A stretch of 60,604 nt of DNA from Neotamlana sedimentorum (GTDB taxonomy: Bacteria > Bacteroidota > Bacteroidia > Flavobacteriales > Flavobacteriaceae), in contig NZ_JTDW01000016.1 of the NCBI RefSeq assembly GCF_000943565.1, positions 1 through 60,604 of the forward strand, given 5' to 3'. A model generated the notes under the pieces. That model was not told the origin of the DNA. It did not search any database and saw nothing but the letters and a program-made list of their open reading frames with translations. The first letter of the stretch is position 1; each line of letters opens with the position of its first letter. This document shows positions 52,627 through 60,604 of this stretch, piece by piece. The position numbers and the translations under genes are program-made.

Positions 52627-53421
52627 ATGAATTTTAAAATACCAGAAAGAAAAAGGAAAACTATCAAGCGGTTATATAAAATAGCGCTGGTTATTATAGG
52701 CTTAGTCATCGTCATTTTTAATGACACTTTTGGAAAACTAGAAGGGTTTGTAGAATTTATTGCATTGTACTTTATCCTTGTGTTTATTACCATTGCACAT
52801 TGGCTATTTAAACAAATCAAATCACTAATAAGATTGAAGAATGAAAAAGCAAAAACAGAATTAATGCATTTAAAGAGTCAAGTGAATCCACATTTCTTTT
52901 TTAATATGCTTAATAACCTTTATGGATTAGTGGATAAGGATTCTAAGAAAGCTCAAGAGCTCATTCTAAAACTTTCTGATATGATGCGCTATAGTATTTA
53001 TGATGGCGAAAAAGACAGGGTTTTACTGTCTGAAGAAATAGCTTATCTCGAGAATTATATTGAACTTCATAAAATGCGTTATCATAAAGCGATTGATATA
53101 CAATTCAATATTGAAACAAACGACACTAATTATGAGATTATGCCACTTCTTTTCATTATTCTTTTAGAAAATGCCTTTAAGCATGGTGTGGAAAATTTAA
53201 GAGAAAATGCTTATGTTCATATCACATTAACAGCGCATAATAGTGAATTGACCTTTGAAATAGAAAACAATTTTGATGAAACACAAGATAACCCTGAAAC
53301 AGGAATTGGATTAAAAAACCTAAAACGACGATTAGAATTGGTATATCCAAAAAAGCATACCTTAACAATTTCCAAAACAGATACCATCTATAACGCTACA
53401 TTGAATATTAAGGGCTTATGA
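52627..53421 (+). CDS. LytS-family sensor histidine kinase
   Basis: 264 residues, short. Two hydrophobic helices (ALVIIGLVIVIFN; FIALYFILVFITIAHWLF) are followed by the His_kinase domain with LKSQVNPHFFFNMLNNLYGL, whose His is the phosphoacceptor, and a HATPase-c domain (LLENAFKHGVEN, GIGLKNLKRRLELVYP). There is no periplasmic sensor domain, so the signal may come from the membrane or the partner ABC transporter. Its stop overlaps the regulator start by 4 bp. Confidence 0.93.
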   Translation: MNFKIPERKRKTIKRLYKIALVIIGLVIVIFNDTFGKLEGFVEFIALYFILVFITIAHWLFKQIKSLIRLKNEKAKTELMHLKSQVNPHFFFNMLNNLYGLVDKDSKKAQELILKLSDMMRYSIYDGEKDRVLLSEEIAYLENYIELHKMRYHKAIDIQFNIETNDTNYEIMPLLFIILLENAFKHGVENLRENAYVHITLTAHNSELTFEIENNFDETQDNPETGIGLKNLKRRLELVYPKKHTLTISKTDTIYNATLNIKGL

Positions 53422-54119
53422 TTACATATATCATTATAGACGACGAACATATTGCACACGATATTATAAAAGGCTATTGTGATATGCTACCAAATTTAGA
53501 ATTCAAAGCAGATTGTTATGATGCTATAGAAGCTATTGACTACTTAAGCAAACATGATATAGATCTCATTTTTTTAGATTTGAATATGCCTAAATTAAAA
53601 GGATTTCAATTTTTAAAAACCTTATCATCTCCACCAAAAGTTATTGTAACCACTGCGTATAGTGAATTTGCGATTGAAGGCTACGAATTAAACGTTGTTG
53701 ATTACTTGTTAAAACCGTTTAGTTTTGAACGCTTTTTGAGTGCTGTGAATAAAGTGACCTCTCTTAACACCAGTACAATAAGAAAAGACAATAAAGAGAC
53801 TATAAAACCTGAAGGACAACATATTTTTTTAAAGCAAAATAATAGTCATATTCAGGTAGATGTAGATGATATTCTATTTATTGAAGCTTCTGGTAATTAT
53901 ACCAAAGTTGTTACAAGCAATGAAACCATAAGCATTCGAGAAAAAATATCGGATACCATCCAATTGCTTTCTGAGAATGATTTTCTTCAAGTTCATAAGT
54001 CATTTGCTGTTGCAAAAAAGCACATCGTTAGTATAGAAGGAAATCGGATTTTTATTGGCGATTATATGGTACCTATTGGTAAGCTCTATAAAGCAAATGT
54101 TAATCAATTATTGAAGTAA
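53418..54119 (+). CDS. LytTR response regulator, system 1
   Basis: 233 residues. Receiver domain at about 1-120 (YIIIDDEHIAHDIIKGYC, phosphoacceptor Asp in LIFLDLNMPKLKG, Lys in LLKPFSFERF) and a LytTR DNA-binding domain at about 130-233 (HIQVDVDDILFIEASGNYTKV, VHKSFAVAKKHIVSIEGNRIFIGDYMVPIGKLYK). It should be phosphorylated by the overlapping kinase and bind the 21-bp repeats in the upstream divergent gap. It is a clear paralogue of the regulator at 57506-58204. Confidence 0.95.
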   Translation: MITYIIIDDEHIAHDIIKGYCDMLPNLEFKADCYDAIEAIDYLSKHDIDLIFLDLNMPKLKGFQFLKTLSSPPKVIVTTAYSEFAIEGYELNVVDYLLKPFSFERFLSAVNKVTSLNTSTIRKDNKETIKPEGQHIFLKQNNSHIQVDVDDILFIEASGNYTKVVTSNETISIREKISDTIQLLSENDFLQVHKSFAVAKKHIVSIEGNRIFIGDYMVPIGKLYKANVNQLLK

Positions 54120-54233
54120 TTTGCTATTGCCATGTCAATATATAATCTAGACTGAAAATAGAGTGAGGATTTTCATGAGTAGGTGAGTACTAGTAAAGAA
54201 TTATTCAAGAGGTTACTACAAGTATTTTATATC

Positions 54234-55631
54234 TTATTTCAGATGTTCTATTACCCAATTTTTTATTTCGTTCAATGCTATTGGGGAAAATGTTTGTTCT
54301 ATTTTTCTATATTCATCCATCTTTCCAGTTTCACACTCTTGAAAGAAGTGGTTTAAGTTTTCTAATTCCACTATTTTATAATTTTTATTCTGGCCTTTGA
54401 TTAGTGCTTGTCTTATAGCTTCTTGATTAATTTTTGCATTTACTTGCGTGTCTTTACTGCCATTTAATGACAACACTGGAATTTGTAATTTTTCAATTTC
54501 ATCAGCAGGATTGTATTGTAAAAAATAGCGTGACCAAGGTTGTAAACTTGTTTTAAGTTGGTTTTCTATAAATGCATTGATATTCTTTTCTGGTACGTTT
54601 AATGATGTTAAAATGGGTCTTAAAAACTCATTATAATGAGTTGTCAATTCGATTTTAATTTCTGTTTTACTCTTATTAGAGATTACAATTGCAATCGCTT
54701 TTCTGGTGTTTTTTTCATAAGCCACCTCATCTTTAACAGGAAATTCTCTCAATGTTTTAGATTGCATTACAGATAGTTCTGTTCCCGAAATTCCGGTAGA
54801 AGCTAATAACACCATAAAAGCGACATCTTTAGAGTTGTTAGCCGCTAGAGGTGCGATAATACCACCTTCACTATGACCAATCAAACCTATATTTTTAATA
54901 TCTACATCGTTTCTAGTTTTTAAGTATGCGATGGCACTCAAAACGTCTTTGGAAAAATCTTCTGTGGTTGCTTTACCAAAATTTCCTGTAGATTCTCCAA
55001 CTCCACGATCATCAAAACGCAATACGCCAATGCCTTGTCTTGTTAAATAATCTGATAATACTAAAAAAGGTTTGTGTCCCATAAAACTTTCATCTCTGTC
55101 TTGTGGACCACTTCCGCTAATTAAAATTACTACTGGAAATTTTCCGTTTTTATTGGGTAAGGTTAAAGTACCTGCTAATGTTATGTTGGCTTCATTATTT
55201 TTAAAAATGACTTCTTCTTCATAATAAGGGTAGGGTTTTACAGGTTCCTGCGGCCGTTTCGAATCTTCTATTTTTATAGTTCCTTTTTTTAAGTTTAGGA
55301 CCATTTCTATGCCACCTTCCTTGTAAATACCTTCAAATTGTTGTGCTTCAGTATTAAAAACTCCTGTATAGTTCATTCCAACATTAGAGCCATCAATAAT
55401 TAGCTTTCCATTTGTAAAAGTTGTAGCTGATGGTTTGATGCCAGCAATTCTAAACGTTGGAACATCCATAGTAGTTGAATACGTAGCGTTTTCTTGTTTT
55501 ATATTAAAAACAAAAGTGATTTCTTTATCGCCTCTTTTGGTTGTTCCGTTCCAATGTCCTGAAATATCTTGAGAACGTGCACTAGTAATGGCGAGTAAAT
55601 TTAAAAGTATGATAATTGTTAATGTTTTCAT
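54234..55631 (-). CDS. Exported alpha/beta hydrolase
   Basis: 465 residues. A signal peptide (TLTIIILLNLLAITSARS) is followed by an N-terminal beta-rich domain (about 20-140) and an alpha/beta hydrolase domain (about 150-465) with ISGSGPQDRDESFMGHKPF, VLRFDDRGVGEST, the nucleophile GLIGHSEGGIIA, and late LNGSKDTQVN (acid) and LNHFFQEC (His). An esterase or peptidase of the periplasm; substrate unknown. It faces the response regulator gene. Confidence 0.9.
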   Translation of the reverse strand: MKTLTIIILLNLLAITSARSQDISGHWNGTTKRGDKEITFVFNIKQENATYSTTMDVPTFRIAGIKPSATTFTNGKLIIDGSNVGMNYTGVFNTEAQQFEGIYKEGGIEMVLNLKKGTIKIEDSKRPQEPVKPYPYYEEEVIFKNNEANITLAGTLTLPNKNGKFPVVILISGSGPQDRDESFMGHKPFLVLSDYLTRQGIGVLRFDDRGVGESTGNFGKATTEDFSKDVLSAIAYLKTRNDVDIKNIGLIGHSEGGIIAPLAANNSKDVAFMVLLASTGISGTELSVMQSKTLREFPVKDEVAYEKNTRKAIAIVISNKSKTEIKIELTTHYNEFLRPILTSLNVPEKNINAFIENQLKTSLQPWSRYFLQYNPADEIEKLQIPVLSLNGSKDTQVNAKINQEAIRQALIKGQNKNYKIVELENLNHFFQECETGKMDEYRKIEQTFSPIALNEIKNWVIEHLK

Positions 55632-55752
55632 GTTCGTTAAATTTTGATTGGTGATGTCTAGGCCAAATTTTCGTTAGCCTTGTGGTATTAAAAAATAGTA
55701 TTACTAATTTAGTAATCGAAGCTATTTGAAGAGAGATTTAGTTAGATTTACA

Positions 55753-56205
55753 TTAGAGCACGTTTCCAGCTTCTTTAGCTTGAGCATCCTTACGGCGACC
55801 TATTAATGCGCCAATAAATAGTCCCATACAAATGCCAACGGAAATCCCTAAAGACCTTTCAAAACGCTCACCTATTAGAATTCCAGCTATAACTCCGAAT
55901 AACATTCCTAAAGTTACACTCAGGTTTGTATAGTATCCTTGAGAAGTCAAAGAAAAGGTGTCCTTTAAATAGGTCTCAAATTTACTCAGTGCGTTTTTAA
56001 AGAATTTTTTTCTATTGTCTGGATTTGAGTTTAGTTTTAAGCTATCTAGTTCTGTTTCTATGGATTGAATGTCATCAGTGGTGAATGCTCTATTTTCTAA
56101 TTTTTTAAGAATCTCAATAAATTGCGTATAAACCTTGATTTCAGATTTATTAGAGGATTCAGTTTTTAAACTTTCAAAAAAGTTAATTGCATTTAATAGT
56201 GTCAT
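55753..56205 (-). CDS. Small membrane protein with glycine-rich helices
   Basis: 150 residues. The first 85 residues are soluble and helical (TLLNAINFFESLKTESSNKSEIK). The last 60 form two glycine-zipper helices (LGMLFGVIAGILIGERF and SVGICMGLFIGALIGRRKDA). Not recognised as a named family. It lies 102 bp downstream of the 218-residue membrane protein and may be part of the ECF sigma unit. Confidence 0.6.
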   Translation of the reverse strand: MTLLNAINFFESLKTESSNKSEIKVYTQFIEILKKLENRAFTTDDIQSIETELDSLKLNSNPDNRKKFFKNALSKFETYLKDTFSLTSQGYYTNLSVTLGMLFGVIAGILIGERFERSLGISVGICMGLFIGALIGRRKDAQAKEAGNVL

Positions 56206-56307
56206 AATTTTTACTGTTTTCTTGGTTAGTGGCCCAAATCAAAAAATATTACACCTAAAATTTATTTATTTTAAAAAACCACAACAAAACACCTTATTAT
56301 CAAACGC

Positions 56308-56964
56308 TTAACTTCTTAAGCTTTCTATATCTGTCATCAATTCTTCTAGTTTTTTGAATATTCTTCCATAAACGATGTTTAAATCCCATTTATAAATTCG
56401 ACCTCCAACAAGGAATAGCAAAACCAAGATGACTGCCACGATAACAATTCCGATGAGTGGGATTCCAAATATTAAATAGGTATCTGGAAAACCAACAAGT
56501 ATTTCATCTACAAGCCGTTCACCCAAAGGCATGCCTTCGGCATCTTTAAACCAAAAGCCTAAAACCAATGACATAAATATAATTGGGTACAAAAATCTTG
56601 ACATTTTTTTATTGATTGCGACCTGCTTTTGTATCCACTCATTAAATGACTTTAAATATTGATAACTACTTGCACCTTTGTCAATTTTTTCTAATCCATT
56701 TAATAACATCTTATTAATAAACACAAGAACTGAAAGAGTAATAAAAAATATAACACCTGTTATTGGTATGCCAACAAAAAATGAGACAATTAAAAAGATA
56801 AATGAGAATGCTATAATTGCAATCAAATTTATTTTAAACATTCTTTTAAATTTATCAATAATATGAATTGATTTTTGGTTGTAAAGATTGTTTATTTTTG
56901 GGACTACTAGTGCGTCGCTCTTGAGAAAACCTTCTTTCCAAATGTTTTCAATTGATTTTTCCAT
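56308..56964 (-). CDS. Membrane protein encoded with the ECF sigma factor
   Basis: 218 residues with about four hydrophobic helices (NLIAIIAFSFIFLIVSFFVG, ITGVIFFITLSVLVFINKM, FLYPIIFMSLVLGFW, LIGIVIVAVILVLLFLVGG) and a soluble N-terminus of about 40 residues. Its start overlaps the sigma gene end by 17 bp. By position it may be the anti-sigma factor, but no ASD or RskA-type motif was seen. Confidence 0.65.
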   Translation of the reverse strand: MEKSIENIWKEGFLKSDALVVPKINNLYNQKSIHIIDKFKRMFKINLIAIIAFSFIFLIVSFFVGIPITGVIFFITLSVLVFINKMLLNGLEKIDKGASSYQYLKSFNEWIQKQVAINKKMSRFLYPIIFMSLVLGFWFKDAEGMPLGERLVDEILVGFPDTYLIFGIPLIGIVIVAVILVLLFLVGGRIYKWDLNIVYGRIFKKLEELMTDIESLRS

Positions 56965-57439
56965 CTAATAATTTTTTTAATCTAGTTTTAATTCTTTTAA
57001 CACGTACACCAATATTATTTGGGTTCGTTCCTATAATTTCAGCAATTTCCTTTTGCGATTTTTCTTCCAAATAAAGCATGATAACGGCTCTATCTATTTC
57101 CGATAGTTTTCTTATGGCATCATATAATAAATTTAGAGATTCGTCTGAAAACGCGTAGTTGTTTTCGGTTTCTTCAGCAGTTATAGAATCAGACACAAAA
57201 TGCTGAACATTGTTTTTCTTTTTCTTAAGTAAGGTTAAACAGACGTTTAATGAAATACGATATACCCAAGTACTCCATTGCGATTCTTCACGGAAATTGT
57301 CTTTACTTCTCCAAATTTGTAAACACACTTCTTGGTAATAATCTTCAAAATCTTCTTGCGAGTTAGTATACGCTCGACATAATTTGATAATTATTCCTGC
57401 AAATGGTAAAATGGATGATTTATAAAAATCGCTACTCAA
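56948..57439 (-). CDS. ECF-type RNA polymerase sigma factor
   Basis: 163 residues with regions 2 (LCRAYTNSQEDFEDYYQEVCLQIWRS, STWVYRISLNVCLTLLKK) and 4 (IRKLSEIDRAVIMLYLEEKSQKEIAEIIGTNPNNIGVRVKRIKTRLKKLL). It should direct transcription of its own unit and others in response to an envelope signal relayed by the coupled membrane protein. Lacks the C-terminal domain of the SigJ-like type. Confidence 0.95.
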   Translation of the reverse strand: MSSDFYKSSILPFAGIIIKLCRAYTNSQEDFEDYYQEVCLQIWRSKDNFREESQWSTWVYRISLNVCLTLLKKKKNNVQHFVSDSITAEETENNYAFSDESLNLLYDAIRKLSEIDRAVIMLYLEEKSQKEIAEIIGTNPNNIGVRVKRIKTRLKKLLDGKIN

Positions 57440-57505
57440 TAGTGTTGTTTTTATTGTTTAGTGTCTTAAATTAAGAATTATTACAGGTTAATGTCAAAAT
57501 TGATT

Positions 57506-58204
57506 TTATTTTATTAATCGATTTACATTAAGCTTATACATTTTCCCTATTGGAATTTTGTGATTCCTTAGATGTATTCTATTACCTTCAATTAATTCTA
57601 TTTTATCTATTGAGATAATAAAAGATTTGTGAATCCTTATAAATTGTGTCTCTGGTAAATTATGTGTAAAGGATGTTAGCGTTTGATGAGAAACAATCAC
57701 TTTATCAACCATATTAATTTTTACATAGTTTCCATAGGCTTCTAAAAACAGAATGTCCTTTAACTTTATCTGGTAGTATTTTTTATCTTCCTTTATAAAA
57801 ATCTTAGTGTCTTCTATGGTTTCCGTATTTTGTATTGGGCTGGCTTTAATTGATAATGCATCGGAAACTTTACTAACAGATTTTACAAAACGACTGAAAT
57901 TAAATGGTTTTAATAAATAATCGTCAATATTCAATTCATAACCTTCTAAGGCAAATTCCTTGTAGGCTGTAGTAATGATAATTTTTGGCGGATTAGAAAG
58001 TGTTTTTAAAAACTCTAAACCAGAAAGCTTTGGCATATTTATATCTAAAAAAATTAGATCAATAGAATGCTTATTTAAATAGTCTAGGGCTTCAAAAGCA
58101 TTATAACAACTTTTTTGGAATGATAGATAAGACAAATTACTCGCATAATCTTTAATATTATCATGAGAGGCAGTTTCGTCGTCTACAATTATATATTTTA
58201 TCAT
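57506..58204 (-). CDS. LytTR response regulator, system 2
   Basis: 232 residues. Receiver domain (YIIVDDETASHDNIKDYASN; Asp in LIFLDINMPKLSG; LLKPFNFSRF) and LytTR domain (QIKLKDILFLEAYGNYVKI, IHKSFIISIDKIELIEGNRIHLRNHKIPIGKMYK). Highly similar to the regulator at 53418-54119, so the two systems arose by duplication. Its start overlaps the kinase stop by 4 bp. Candidate 21-bp-spaced sites lie upstream of the kinase. Confidence 0.95.
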   Translation of the reverse strand: MIKYIIVDDETASHDNIKDYASNLSYLSFQKSCYNAFEALDYLNKHSIDLIFLDINMPKLSGLEFLKTLSNPPKIIITTAYKEFALEGYELNIDDYLLKPFNFSRFVKSVSKVSDALSIKASPIQNTETIEDTKIFIKEDKKYYQIKLKDILFLEAYGNYVKINMVDKVIVSHQTLTSFTHNLPETQFIRIHKSFIISIDKIELIEGNRIHLRNHKIPIGKMYKLNVNRLIK

Positions 58205-59154
58205 TTCTTATATATATCTAATGTTGTTGAATAGGTGTTTTCTTCAATTTTATTATACAATTGATGTGTGTTTGGATATAATAAATTTAAGCGATCTTTT
58301 AAATTTTTGAGCCCAATACCTTTGTCTTCTGATGATTCTTCAGCATCATAATTGTTTTTAACTGTGAAACTTATTTTATTTTCATCTTCAATAAGTTGTA
58401 AATGAACAAATGCATTATCTGTTGCTTTTTCAATGCCATGTTTAAAAGCATTTTCTAGCAAAATAATGAATAACAAAGGTGCCACTTTTGTTTCTGGATT
58501 TTTAATTGATTTTTCAAAATTCACATCAATGTCTTTATGGTATCTGGCAGTTTGTAAATCAATAAAATTTATTAAATAATCTATTTCATCTTTTAACTGC
58601 ACGTTTTCCTTTCCGCTATCGTAAATAGTGAATCGCATTAAATCTGATAATTTTAGGACATAGTCTTGAGCTGCATCAGCATCCTTTTTTATTAAGGCAT
58701 ACAAATTGTTAAGTGTGTTAAAGAAAAAATGAGGATTTATTTGATTTTTTAATAGCATCAATTCGGCTTCTAATTTATCCTTTTTAAGTTTTTGAATACT
58801 TTTTCGGTATTCGTAGGTCCAATAGAAAATTAAATAAGCAACTGCAATTGCTAAAAGAATTCTTACGCTATTCTTTAGAAAGCCTCCATCTAAATCTGTA
58901 GTAGCATCAATAGCAAATATTAAAAGCGGAATACTTATTCCTAAAAAGAGATATTTTAATCGAAGGTTAGAAGTCCCAAATTTTATTTTTTCAGTTTGAA
59001 AGAGATAATTCAAAAGGGTGTAAAAGACTACTAAACCCAATGAACTTGAAAGCACTGCGAATATTTCGCTTTGAGCGTTTCTTAAGATTAGCATCAAAAT
59101 AATAATGATTACAGATAGAACTGCTGCTGCTTTATAAAGTTTTTTATGTGTCAT
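58201..59154 (-). CDS. LytS-family sensor histidine kinase, system 2
   Basis: 317 residues. Five or so membrane helices in the first 130 residues, then LKNQINPHFFFNTLNNLYAL with the phosphoacceptor His and an HATPase domain (LLENAFKHGIEK, GIGLKNLKDRLNLLYP). More membrane segments than kinase 1, so it probably senses a different signal. The operon is divergent from a serine hydrolase gene, with a 231-bp gap holding two 21-bp-spaced boxes. Confidence 0.93.
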   Translation of the reverse strand: MTHKKLYKAAAVLSVIIIILMLILRNAQSEIFAVLSSSLGLVVFYTLLNYLFQTEKIKFGTSNLRLKYLFLGISIPLLIFAIDATTDLDGGFLKNSVRILLAIAVAYLIFYWTYEYRKSIQKLKKDKLEAELMLLKNQINPHFFFNTLNNLYALIKKDADAAQDYVLKLSDLMRFTIYDSGKENVQLKDEIDYLINFIDLQTARYHKDIDVNFEKSIKNPETKVAPLLFIILLENAFKHGIEKATDNAFVHLQLIEDENKISFTVKNNYDAEESSEDKGIGLKNLKDRLNLLYPNTHQLYNKIEENTYSTTLDIYKK

Positions 59155-59221
59155 GATTTTAATTTATTTATGATTTTGACACAAATCTATATTGCATATT
59201 CAAGGTTACAGCTTTTATTTT

Positions 59222-59251
59222 ATAAACGTCTCTTTTCATATTGTAAACGTA
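59222..59251 (-). promoter_or_regulatory. Direct repeats, candidate LytTR site
   Basis: TAAACGT at 59223-59229 and 59244-59250, period exactly 21 bp. On the minus strand the boxes read TACGTTTAC and GACGTTTAT, each 8 of 9 matches to the general LytTR consensus [TA][AC][CA]GTTN[AG][TG], oriented towards the kinase gene. Confidence 0.6.
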
Positions 59252-59384
59252 TCAAATTTAATGATAAAGGTACTTTAAATATCATAATGAGTTGATTGCC
59301 ATTTGATACGCTAGCTTCATCAAAATAGTTCTAATTAACGAATATTCAGCTCTAGGTTTACATCGAATTTAAAACTAAATACAT

Positions 59385-60473
59385 ATGAAAACTTTAATTA
59401 CAATTATTACAATCGCATTATCAACCTTATTTGTAAATGCTCAAACGAGTTCTGAGAAAGAACTATTAAAAACTTTAAATGAAACTACACCAAAGGCATT
59501 GCAAGACAATAAAGTACCTGGATTGGCATTGGCTATTATTAAAAATGGCGACGTTATTATTAAAAAAGAATATGGGTTTTCTGATGTATCAGAAAACGAG
59601 ATTGTAAATAGTAAAACAGGCTTTAATATTGGTTCTATATCAAAAATGTTTACAGCTTGGGGAATTATGAAATTGGTAGAAGACCAAAAACTTAATTTAG
59701 ATGCTCCAGCTTCAAAATATCTTTTGAATTGGAAATTACCATCTAGTGAATTTGATTCAGATAAAGTAACTATCAGGAATCTATTGCAACATACTGCAGG
59801 TTTGTCTGTTCATGGTTACAACGGTTATGAAACTAAAGATGAATTAACTTCAATTGATGCATCGTTATCCGGAACTACTAATCTAGATGAGAAAGTAGAA
59901 CTCGTTATGGAACCAGAAAGCAAATGGAAATATTCAGGTGGTGGTTATTCTATATTGCAATTAGTTATTGAAGACGTTAGTGGGAAATCTTTTGCGGATT
60001 ACATGAAAGAACATATTTTTAAGCCTTTAAAAATGAAACAAACAAGTTTTAATATTAGTAAAAAGGTTTTAAAAAATTCTGCAAAGGCCTATGATGAAGA
60101 AGGAAATGAAATCCCATTACGCCTTTTTAATACGCAAGCAGCAGCAGGTTTTCATACAACAATAGATGATCTTATTCTTTTTGCAAAAGCATCATTTTCA
60201 AAAAATCCTGTTTTGTCAGAAGAAAGCATTGCTCTTTTGATAAAACCTACCGAACTATCCAAAGGGAATTACGGAATGGGTTATATGATTATGAATCGTT
60301 TTGGGGATTTTACATTATCTGGTCATGGTGGTTCTAATGAAGGATGGCAATCTGGTTTTATGCTCGATTTTGAATCAAAATCAGGTATTATTATCCTTAC
60401 CAACGGCTCTAATGGAAAAAACGTTTTATTTGGAAACCTGCAAGATTGGGCAAAATGGCATGGAAGTAATTAA
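59385..60473 (+). CDS. Class C beta-lactamase-like serine hydrolase, second
   Basis: 362 residues. A signal peptide (TLITIITIALSTLFVNA) is followed by a beta-lactamase/CubicO domain with GSISKMFTAWG (SxxK), LLQHTAGLS, WKYSGGGYSILQ (Tyr-Ser-Gly in place of YxN) and the late LSGHGGSNEGW (HxG in the KTG position). Periplasmic esterase or peptidase; substrate unknown. It is divergent from the LytS/LytTR system 2. Its stop overlaps that of the next, convergent gene. Confidence 0.92.
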   Translation: MKTLITIITIALSTLFVNAQTSSEKELLKTLNETTPKALQDNKVPGLALAIIKNGDVIIKKEYGFSDVSENEIVNSKTGFNIGSISKMFTAWGIMKLVEDQKLNLDAPASKYLLNWKLPSSEFDSDKVTIRNLLQHTAGLSVHGYNGYETKDELTSIDASLSGTTNLDEKVELVMEPESKWKYSGGGYSILQLVIEDVSGKSFADYMKEHIFKPLKMKQTSFNISKKVLKNSAKAYDEEGNEIPLRLFNTQAAAGFHTTIDDLILFAKASFSKNPVLSEESIALLIKPTELSKGNYGMGYMIMNRFGDFTLSGHGGSNEGWQSGFMLDFESKSGIIILTNGSNGKNVLFGNLQDWAKWHGSN

Positions 60474-60604
60474 TTTAATGTCTTAATTTTTGTAACGGTA
60501 AAATCTCGTTCACGGTCAACATTTTTTATGGCTATAATAATACTTTCTGGAATTAAATTGTTTCGGTTTCTATTGGAACTCATAAAATGTACTATTCCAG
60601 ATGC
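60470..60604 (-). CDS. Fes/IroE-like esterase, cut by the window edge
   Basis: The last 44 residues before the edge are seen. They include SGIVHFMSSNRNRNN and ESIIIAIKNVDRERDFTVT, matching the segment of putative esterases (IroE/Fes family) ending in PNTDRxRDxTPT. Family members hydrolyse esters such as enterobactin trilactones; here the substrate cannot be judged. It lies in the minus direction and its stop overlaps the serine hydrolase stop. The frame ends soon after the DRERDFT motif, so it is truncated or unusually short after this point. Confidence 0.65.
   Translation of the reverse strand, partial: ASGIVHFMSSNRNRNNLIPESIIIAIKNVDRERDFTVTKIKTLN

Overview
The window is AT-rich chromosomal DNA from a member of the Bacteroidota, most likely the family Flavobacteriaceae. 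The evidence is a 287-residue primary sigma factor of the short Bacteroidota type, several TonB-dependent receptors with a carboxypeptidase-like N-terminal domain, a secreted protease with a type IX secretion sorting domain, SusC/imelysin-type outer-membrane lipoproteins, LytS/LytTR two-component pairs, and recurrent TAnnTTTG (Bacteroidota -7 element) promoters with few Shine-Dalgarno sites. No rRNA, tRNA or CRISPR array was found. Function calls rest on motif and family recognition by eye; no database search was run.

Layout. 1-6.2 kb: housekeeping (ACT-domain protein, thiamine diphosphokinase, ferredoxin, LuxC-like acyl-CoA reductase, serC, serA, DUF937). 6.2-9.9 kb: a small membrane protein, a His-rich small protein, a TonB receptor and an acidic His-rich lipoprotein, probably a divalent-metal uptake module. 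10-12.5 kb: PqqB-like MBL hydrolase and guaB, convergent on one bidirectional terminator. 12.7-21.8 kb: a large outer-membrane beta-barrel receptor, then the DUF4856-imelysin-HTTM-TonB receptor operon. 21.9-29.5 kb: metabolic genes (HMG-CoA lyase-like, pyrD, pepT, proC-proB), an M43-type protease, a YdeI-like protein and a GNAT acetyltransferase. 29.5-37.3 kb: an accessory block with a candidate small RNA, a four-gene translationally coupled operon (DUF6134, CPBP protease, two NAD(P)-dependent reductase/epimerases), two tandem membrane-bound AraC-type regulators and a divergent HTH regulator. 37.5-43.5 kb: rpoD, a BLUF photoreceptor, rpe, a CBS protein, an M90 peptidase, an aldehyde dehydrogenase and a YtxH/holin-like envelope operon. 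43.5-48.2 kb: sialate O-acetylesterase, a class C serine hydrolase, a membrane adenylate cyclase and a degraded IS3 transposase fragment. 48.2-60.6 kb: an ABC transporter whose permease is fused to an M1 aminopeptidase, divergent from a LytS/LytTR pair; an alpha/beta hydrolase; an ECF sigma factor with a membrane partner; a second LytS/LytTR pair divergent from a serine hydrolase; and the end of a Fes-type esterase.

The most notable signals are regulatory. Both LytTR systems have direct repeats with exactly 21 bp periodicity in their divergent promoter regions, and these fit the general LytTR consensus. The DUF4856-imelysin-HTTM-TonB operon carries two strong intercistronic hairpins with a shared GTTGC/GCAAC stem and combines a vitamin-K-carboxylase-like membrane protein with probable iron-binding lipoproteins. 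The reductase operon is preceded by a nested palindrome and sits next to two sensory AraC paralogues.
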